A stretch of DNA of 64,000 nucleotides, taken from NCBI RefSeq assembly GCF_001431465.1, contig NZ_LDJJ01000005.1, forward strand, positions 1 through 64,000, given 5' to 3'. Source of the stretch: Stenotrophomonas terrae. Lineage in GTDB: Bacteria; Pseudomonadota; Gammaproteobacteria; Xanthomonadales; Xanthomonadaceae. Below are positions 58,477-64,000 of this stretch, one piece after another (positions within the stretch are counted from its first letter, which is position 1; each line of letters opens with the position of its first letter). The notes under the pieces are model-generated. The model searched no databases. It was not told the DNA's origin and worked only from the letters and a program-made list of their open reading frames with translations. The position numbers were made by a program, and so were the translations under genes.

Positions 58477-59985
58477 TTACTTCACACCGTGCATCAGTTT
58501 CTGCACCAGCGGGGCGATCAGGAACAGCAGCACGCCACCACCGATCAGGATCCAGAAGCCCATCGTGTAACCGGCATGGGCCGACTGCACGGTCATGCCA
58601 CCGGCGCCGCTGACGTGGCCTGCAAACAGACCGGCCAGATTGTTGCCGATGCCGGTGGACAGGAACCAGCCACCCATCGCGAAACCGACCAGCCGTACCG
58701 GCGCCAGCTTGGTCACCATCGACAGACCAATCGGCGACAGGCACAGCTCACCGATGGACTGGATCCAGTAGACCGCGAACAGGGTCCAGAACGGGATCTT
58801 GTTGGTGCCCGGCTCGAGCAGGCTGGACAGGGCGAACATCAGCAGCAGGAAGGCCAGGCCGTTGAAGATCAGGCCCAGGCCGAACTTGCGCGGGATCGAC
58901 GGATTGGCCTTGCCCAGGCGCACCCACAGCCAGGCCAAGACCGGCGCCAGGGTGATGATGGCAATCGAGTTGACCGACTGGAACCAGGCGGTCGGGAAGG
59001 TCCAGTCACCGAACTGGCGGTCGACGATGCGATCGGCCAGGAAGGTGAAGGAGCTTCCGGCCTGTTCGAAGAACATCCAGAACAGCACGTTGAAGGTGAA
59101 GATGATCAGCATCGCGATCACCCGGTTGCGCGCAACCTTGCCTTCGCGCACGCCTTCAACCAGCAGCATGATGCCCAGGCCGATGAACATGATGGTGAGG
59201 ATCACCTGCAGCACGTTGGCACCGGCATTGAGCAGGCCGTACATCACCGGGATGGCAACCAGGCAGGCGATGGCGGTCTTGATCACCGGGCCACTGCCCT
59301 GCTTGTCCGGCAGCGGTGCGCCGATGCCCTTGAGGTGGTGGCGTTCGAACTGGAACCACACCAGGCTGATCAGCATGCCGACGCCCGAGGCGATGAACAC
59401 CATCTTGTAGGCCGGCATGGCGTCGGTGCCGAACACCTTCTGCGCCAGGATCTGGGTGAGGATCGGCGAGATCATCGCACCCATGTTGATGCCCATGTAG
59501 AAGATGGTGAAGCCCGAATCGCGGCGTTCGTCATCCAGCTTGTAGAGCTTGCCCACCATCGTGGAGATGTTCGGCTTGAACAGGCCGTTGCCGACGATGA
59601 TCGTGGCCAGGCCCAGGTTGAAGATCTGATGGTTGGGAATGGCGATCATGAACAGGCCGGCCGCCATGATCACCGCGCCCATCAGGATCGAGCGTTGGTA
59701 ACCGATGATCCGGTCAGCGGCATAGCCACCGAAAATGGCGCCCGCATACACCAGCGCCAGGTAGGCACCGTAGGTGTGGCTGGCCGATTCTTCGCCCTTG
59801 GCGTCGCCGCCAAAGAACTGCGCCACGATGTACAACACCAGTGCCCAGCGGATGCCGTAGAACGCAAAGCGTTCCCAGAACTCGGTCATGAACAGCATCC
59901 ACAGCGGACGCGGATGGCCGAGGGTGGTCTTGAACTCCGGCACGGGCGCCGGGGTTGATGCGGAATTCGGCGCGGCAGCGCTCAT
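58477..59985 (-). CDS. POT/PTR-family oligopeptide:H+ symporter
   Basis: 502 residues, 14-helix proton-coupled peptide transporter. The ExxERF motif is EFWERFAFYG; GGYAADRIIG, FKPNISTMVGKLY and WFLSTGIGNNLAG are family segments. ATG 59985 was chosen because the preceding 23 codons are unlike the family. Likely imports di/tripeptides or related compounds. Confidence 0.93.
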   Translation of the reverse strand: MSAAAPNSASTPAPVPEFKTTLGHPRPLWMLFMTEFWERFAFYGIRWALVLYIVAQFFGGDAKGEESASHTYGAYLALVYAGAIFGGYAADRIIGYQRSILMGAVIMAAGLFMIAIPNHQIFNLGLATIIVGNGLFKPNISTMVGKLYKLDDERRDSGFTIFYMGINMGAMISPILTQILAQKVFGTDAMPAYKMVFIASGVGMLISLVWFQFERHHLKGIGAPLPDKQGSGPVIKTAIACLVAIPVMYGLLNAGANVLQVILTIMFIGLGIMLLVEGVREGKVARNRVIAMLIIFTFNVLFWMFFEQAGSSFTFLADRIVDRQFGDWTFPTAWFQSVNSIAIITLAPVLAWLWVRLGKANPSIPRKFGLGLIFNGLAFLLLMFALSSLLEPGTNKIPFWTLFAVYWIQSIGELCLSPIGLSMVTKLAPVRLVGFAMGGWFLSTGIGNNLAGLFAGHVSGAGGMTVQSAHAGYTMGFWILIGGGVLLFLIAPLVQKLMHGVK

Positions 59986-60190
59986 GCGGTGTCCCCTGAT
60001 CGTTTGGGCAAATACAAAAAGTCGGCCGGAACCGGCGCGACGGGCGAGGATCACAGAAGCGTCGGCTTCACGTCAAATACATACTGCTGCAACCAACGGC
60101 TGCGCCGGGCCTGTGCCGGACCATCAGCACCCACTCGCGGGTGCTGCGCAAGTTTCTGAATAGGTTGGGTTTTCAACCCTGGCGGCGGCC

Positions 60191-61051
60191 TCAGCCGTCG
60201 GCCCGGATGGTGGTGCGCACCTCGAACAACTCGGGGAAGAAGGTCAGTTCCAGTGCCTGCCGCAGGAAGCCCACGCCGCTGGAACCGCCGGTACCGCGCT
60301 TGAAACCGATCACCCGCATCACCGTACGCATATGCCGGAAGCGCCATAGCTGGAACTGGGTTTCCAGGTCCACCAGGTCTTCGCACAGCGAGTACTCACG
60401 CCAATAACGGTCGGTGTCCTGATAGATGTTCTCGAACACCTGGCGCAGGGCCGGGTCGCTGACGTGGGGCTGGGTCCAGTCGTGGCCCTCGTAGGTCGCC
60501 GGGATGGCATGGCCGAAGCGGGCCAGGTAGGCCAGGAACTCCTCATACAGGCTGGGCGCCTCCAGCACCTCGCGCAGCTGCGCCTGCCCTTCCGGGTCGT
60601 GGGCGAACACGCTGAGCATGTCAGCGTTCTTGTTGCCCAGCAGGAACTCGATATAGCGGTACTGCAGCGACTGGAAGCCCGAGGACGGGCCCAGCACGTC
60701 GCGGAAGCCCATGTATTCGGACGGGGTCAGGGTTTCCAGCACCGCCCACTGCTCGGTCAGCAGGCGCAGTACCTGCTTGGCCCGCGCCAGCACCTTGCGG
60801 CACTGCCAGACCTCGTCCCGCTGCATATGGCCGCGCGCCGCGCGCAGCTCATGGGCCAGCAGCTTGAGCCACAGCTCCGAGGTCTGGTGCTGGATGATGA
60901 ACAGCATTTCGTCGTGATGCGGCGGGTTGGACAGCGGCTGCTGGGCGCCCAGTAGCTGGTCCAGGCGCAGATAGCCGCCGTAGGTGAGCCGGCCCTGCAG
61001 GTCGGTATGGATACCGGCTTCGAGCTCACGCTGGTTCTTTTCTACGGTCAT
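60191..61051 (-). CDS. kynA: Tryptophan 2,3-dioxygenase
   Basis: A 286-residue haem enzyme opening the indole ring to N-formylkynurenine. The haem ligand His240 is in WRFRHMRTV and substrate-site His55 in [11 protein letters not shown], both at the positions known for the Xanthomonas enzyme. [15 protein letters not shown] is present. ATG 61051 matches the family start. Monocistronic here; no kynurenine pathway genes are visible beside it. Confidence 0.96.
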   Translation of the reverse strand: MTVEKNQRELEAGIHTDLQGRLTYGGYLRLDQLLGAQQPLSNPPHHDEMLFIIQHQTSELWLKLLAHELRAARGHMQRDEVWQCRKVLARAKQVLRLLTEQWAVLETLTPSEYMGFRDVLGPSSGFQSLQYRYIEFLLGNKNADMLSVFAHDPEGQAQLREVLEAPSLYEEFLAYLARFGHAIPATYEGHDWTQPHVSDPALRQVFENIYQDTDRYWREYSLCEDLVDLETQFQLWRFRHMRTVMRVIGFKRGTGGSSGVGFLRQALELTFFPELFEVRTTIRADG

Positions 61052-61105
61052 CGGCCTGGCCATCGGATGGGGCGGCAAGGGTAACGCAGGCTACGCCATC
61101 TGCCC

Positions 61106-61324
61106 CTCCCTTTTGCCACAGGCAAAGGGGAGGGTTGGGGAGGGGTAAGCCCTTCGCGGCCTGATCCGGTGCCGGCTTCGCGGCTTATGCCGCTCCCACA
61201 AAAAAAAATCGGCACTGACATGTAGAGCCGAGCCATGCTCGGCTGGGGCTTTCCCGGTAAGGCCTCTGCCGAGCATGGCTCGGCACTACCTTCCTCTCCG
61301 CTGCCGGGCATGACTCGGCACTAC
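61106..61324. repeat. Repeat cluster upstream of the dehydrogenase operon
   Basis: It contains a CCCTCCCTTTTGCC..GGGGAGGG palindrome (61106-61150), a GCTTCGCGGCTTATGCCGC element (about 61174-61200), a forward SMAG variant (61222-61245), an inverted SMAG (61266-61289) and an altered one (61301-61324). Confidence 0.88.
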
Positions 61325-61455
61325 TGGTCGGCCCTTCCCGCGCAAACGGAATCGAAACACGCGTGAAGCCAAGCAGCGCGACAATGTGCCGCTTCTGTTC
61401 TTACAACCTGAATACGTTGCTTTTGCTTGCCCATGTTGAGCCCGGCGGAACAAAA

Positions 61456-61501
61456 CCGCCCTGTACCCGGTCAATCTTGCTGCGGCGCAGGACGGCTTTT
61501 T
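61456..61501 (+). terminator. Possible attenuator ahead of the E1 genes
   Basis: CCGCCCTG and CAGGACGG could pair (7 of 8) over a 24-nt loop, with TTTTT right after, about 65 bp before ATG 61567. The long loop makes this weak. The rest of the 61325-61566 leader shows no clear promoter to me. Confidence 0.3.
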
Positions 61502-61566
61502 CGGACTGAGTCCTTACCATGTGCAATTCCTATCATTTGAAACCATCTGTCTAAGGTGTTGCTGCA

Positions 61567-62655
61567 ATGACGGTTTCCGCCCAGTTCCAAATCAATTATC
61601 TGCAGTACCTGGATGCCGACGGCAACCTGGTACGTGACGATCTCCCCGCCTCGCTGCGTGATCCGCGCTCGCTGCTGCCGATGTTCAAGCAGATGCTGGC
61701 CACGCGGGTGTTCGACACCAAGGCCGTGGCGCTGCAGCGCACCGGCAAGCTCGGCACCTTCGCCTCCTGCCTGGGCCATGAAGCCGCCCACGTCGGCATC
61801 GGCGCAGCCATGAAGTCCGGCGACGTGTTCGCCCCCAGCTACCGCGAGTACGGCGCCATGTTCATGCGCGGCGTGCGCCCGCGCGACGTGCTGATGTACT
61901 GGGGCGGCGACGAGCGCGGCAGCGACTACGACCGCGACAGTGACGCGGTCCGCGATTTCCCGATCTGCGTGCCGATCTCCACCCAGTGCCTGCATGCGGC
62001 CGGTTCGGCGCTGTCGTTCAAGCTGCGCAACCTGCCGCAGGTCGCGGTCAGCGTCTGCGGCGATGGCGGCAGCTCCAAGACCGACTTCTATGCCGCGGTG
62101 AACTCGGCCGGCGCCTACAAGCTGCCGCTGATCCTGTGCGTGGTGAACAACGGCTGGGCCATCTCGGTGCCGCGTTCGGCCCAGACCGGCGCCGAAACCC
62201 TGGCCCAGAAGGGCCTGGCCGGCGGCCTGTTCTGCCTGCAGGTGGATGGCAACGACCTGATCGCGGTGCTGGCCGCGATGGAACAGGCGCGCGAGCGCGC
62301 CCTGGCCGGCGAAGGTGGCACGGTGCTGGAACTGCTCACCTACCGCCTGTCCGACCACACCACCGCCGACGATGCACGCCGCTACCGCGAAGATGCGGAA
62401 GTGAAATCGGCCTGGTTGAAGGAACCGCTGATCCGCCTGCGCAAGTACCTCACCGCGCAGGGCGTGTGGAGCGAGGAAGAAGAAAAGAACTGGATCGCCG
62501 AGTGCGGCACCCGCGTCGACGAGGAGGTCAACGCCTACCTCAACTGCCCGGTGCAGCCGGTCGAAGCCATGTTCGACTATCTATATGCCGATCCGCCGCC
62601 GGACCTGCTGGCGCAGCGTGCCGCCGCCATCGCCCTGGAGCAGCGCCATGGATGA
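61567..62655 (+). CDS. pdhA: 2-oxoacid dehydrogenase E1 alpha subunit
   Basis: 362 residues. The thiamine-diphosphate fold is shown by GDGGSSKTDFYAAVNSAGAYKLPLILCVVNNGWA. APSYREYGAMFMRG and YRLSDHTTADDARRYR match pyruvate or branched-chain E1 alpha. The alpha/beta form is used in xanthomonads for pyruvate dehydrogenase, but branched-chain substrate is not excluded. It begins a co-directional series with E1 beta. Confidence 0.9.
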   Translation: MTVSAQFQINYLQYLDADGNLVRDDLPASLRDPRSLLPMFKQMLATRVFDTKAVALQRTGKLGTFASCLGHEAAHVGIGAAMKSGDVFAPSYREYGAMFMRGVRPRDVLMYWGGDERGSDYDRDSDAVRDFPICVPISTQCLHAAGSALSFKLRNLPQVAVSVCGDGGSSKTDFYAAVNSAGAYKLPLILCVVNNGWAISVPRSAQTGAETLAQKGLAGGLFCLQVDGNDLIAVLAAMEQARERALAGEGGTVLELLTYRLSDHTTADDARRYREDAEVKSAWLKEPLIRLRKYLTAQGVWSEEEEKNWIAECGTRVDEEVNAYLNCPVQPVEAMFDYLYADPPPDLLAQRAAAIALEQRHG

Positions 62656-63727
62656 CATCAAGCGCAGTGCAACGGTCACCCCGGCCAGCCACGATCACGG
62701 CGTCGCGCACAGCGCGGCGAGCAACAGCGGAGACAACCCGATGACCGCCACCCCGATCACCCTCATCGAAGCCGTCACCCAGGCCCTTGCCTGGGAAATG
62801 GAACACGACCCCTCGGTGCTGGTGCTGGGCGAAGACGTGGGCGTCAACGGCGGCGTGTTCCGCGCCACCGCCGGCCTGCAGCAGCAGTTCGGCTCGCAGC
62901 GCGTGCTCGATACCCCGCTGGACGAAACCACCATCGCCGGCCTCACCGTCGGCCTGGCCGCACAGGGCATGAAGCCGGTGGCCGAAGCGCAGTTCGACGG
63001 CTTCGTCTACCCGATGGTCGATCACCTGATCTGCCACGCCGCACGCCTGCGCAACCGTACCCGTGGCCGCCTCCATTGCCCGATGGTGCTGCGCGTGCCG
63101 TGGGGCGGTGGTATCCGCGCGCCGGAACACCACAGCGAAGCCAACGAGGCCATCTTCACCAATGTGCCGGGCATGCGCGTGGTGCTGCCGTCCAGCCCAC
63201 AGCGCGCCTATGGCCTACTGCTGGCGGCGATCCGCGAGCCGGATCCGGTGATCTACATGGAGCCCAAGCGCATCTACCGCCAGTACAAGGAAGTGGTCGT
63301 CAATGACGGCGAAGCACTGCCGCTGGACGTGTGCTTCGTGCTGCGTGACGGTACCGACGTGACCCTGGTCACCTGGGGCGCGCAGGTCAAGGAAGCGCTG
63401 GAAGCAGCCGACAAGCTGGCCGGTGAAGGCATCAGTGCCGAAGTCATCGACGTGGCCACGCTGCGTCCGCTGGACTTCGCCACCATCGCCGAGTCGGTGG
63501 CCAAGACCGGCCGCTGCGTAATCGTGCAGGAAGCGCCCAAGACCGCGGGCTTCGGCGCCGAAATCGCCGCACGCCTGGCCGAAGAATCGATCTACGACCT
63601 GCTGGCACCGGTCGAGCGCGTTGCCGGCTATGACACCCACATCCCGCTGTTCCGCCTGGAAATGAAGTACCTGCCCAGCGTCGAGCGGATTGTGACCGCC
63701 GCCAAGCGCGCGGTAGCGGTGGGCTGA
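62648..63727 (+). CDS. pdhB: 2-oxoacid dehydrogenase E1 beta subunit
   Basis: 359 residues from ATG 62648 (GGAG upstream, overlapping the E1 alpha stop) or 328 from ATG 62741. The conserved part starts TPITLIEAVTQALAWEMEHD. Family features: VLVLGEDVG.NGGVFRAT, DTPLDETTIAGLTVGLAAQGMKPVAE, and RVPWGGGIRAPEHHSEA. The first start adds a polar, low-complexity extension not typical of the family; I cannot decide which is real. It forms the E1 tetramer with alpha. Confidence 0.9.
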   Translation: MDDIKRSATVTPASHDHGVAHSAASNSGDNPMTATPITLIEAVTQALAWEMEHDPSVLVLGEDVGVNGGVFRATAGLQQQFGSQRVLDTPLDETTIAGLTVGLAAQGMKPVAEAQFDGFVYPMVDHLICHAARLRNRTRGRLHCPMVLRVPWGGGIRAPEHHSEANEAIFTNVPGMRVVLPSSPQRAYGLLLAAIREPDPVIYMEPKRIYRQYKEVVVNDGEALPLDVCFVLRDGTDVTLVTWGAQVKEALEAADKLAGEGISAEVIDVATLRPLDFATIAESVAKTGRCVIVQEAPKTAGFGAEIAARLAEESIYDLLAPVERVAGYDTHIPLFRLEMKYLPSVERIVTAAKRAVAVG

Positions 63728-63728
63728 C

Positions 63729-64000
63729 ATGCTGGCACGCTTGATTGGCAGCTACCGCAGCCAATACCGCAATCCCCTGCAGTTCCATACCGGGCAGATC
63801 GTCGAGCTCGGTGTACGCGACGAGGAATGGCCTGCCTTCGCCTGGGTGAAAACCAGCGAGGGCAGCGCCGGCTGGGCTCCGGTGGCCTGGCTGCAGGTAT
63901 TGGACAATGGTCGTGCCGAAGCGCTGCGTGATTACAGCGCGCGCGAGCTGGACGTTGACCGCGGTGAGCAGGTACGGCTGCATCACGAACATGGTGGCTG
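63729..64000 (+). CDS. SH3-like domain protein (3' end outside window)
   Basis: ATG 63729 starts one base after the E1 beta stop. 90 codons are visible. Two SH3-like repeats can be seen: RSQYRNPLQFHTGQIVELG..WAPVAWLQV and DYSARELDVDRGEQVRLHHEHGGW. It lies where the E2 gene would usually follow, so it belongs to the dehydrogenase operon. Function unknown; a protein-interaction role is possible. Confidence 0.75.
   Translation, partial: MLARLIGSYRSQYRNPLQFHTGQIVELGVRDEEWPAFAWVKTSEGSAGWAPVAWLQVLDNGRAEALRDYSARELDVDRGEQVRLHHEHGG

Noticed and set aside
57633..58613. Phe-Gly repeat protein in the microsatellite
   Set aside because: The FGFG run is translation of TTTGGC repeats and the remainder is antisense to a real gene.

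Overview
The window reads as one contiguous piece of a high-GC gammaproteobacterial chromosome from the Xanthomonadaceae, most likely Stenotrophomonas. Three things support this. The intergenic regions carry many copies of a palindrome starting GTAGTGCCGAGCC, which matches the SMAG repeat family described in S. maltophilia. A Clp-type CRP homologue sits beside speD, coq7 and rplM-rpsI. The trp genes are split into trpE / trpG / trpDC as in xanthomonads. The first ~103 bases are not biological: they match an Illumina Nextera P5 adapter with errors, so the contig end is artefactual.

Layout. 104-5614: DUF3426 protein (5' truncated), fis, purH, two lipoproteins, purD. 5862-14535: aldo/keto reductase and LysR regulator, FUSC membrane protein, MFS exporter with divergent LysR regulator, and an LplT-PlsC fusion. 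14633-19477: three small membrane proteins, then a leftward block of ampE, nudC, erpA, bactofilin and a coiled-coil membrane protein. 19644-24546: DUF4126 protein, then a degenerate c-di-GMP type response regulator overlapping a hybrid histidine kinase. 24563-26039: bacterioferritin, its ferredoxin and rppH, with Fur-like sites. 26158-26553: tRNA-Met and two tRNA-Gln genes with terminators. 26700-30645: rpsI-rplM, coq7, a guanidinium-type SMR exporter behind a likely guanidine-II riboswitch, speD and clp. 31534-39258: TauE/SafE exporter, then the trp block with foreign-looking insertions. 39444-43982: lipid kinase, a candidate small RNA, GNAT, rpe, a J-domain protein, purC and an Mpo1-like protein. 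44475-50346: complete Mrp cation/proton antiporter operon, then a Ca/Na antiporter. 51483-61051: tyrosine catabolism (hmgA, hppD with a MarR regulator), peptide transporter, tryptophan 2,3-dioxygenase. 61567-64000: E1 alpha and beta of a 2-oxoacid dehydrogenase and the start of an SH3-like gene.

Functionally this is mostly core metabolism: purines (purH, purD, purC), tryptophan synthesis and degradation, aromatic degradation, iron storage, polyamines and pH/Na homeostasis. The most interesting material lies between genes. It includes the riboswitch upstream of the SMR exporter, a GGA-rich RNA with a strong terminator at about 40450-40551, a Trp-rich reading frame ahead of trpE, and several repeat families that in places supply stop codons to neighbouring genes.
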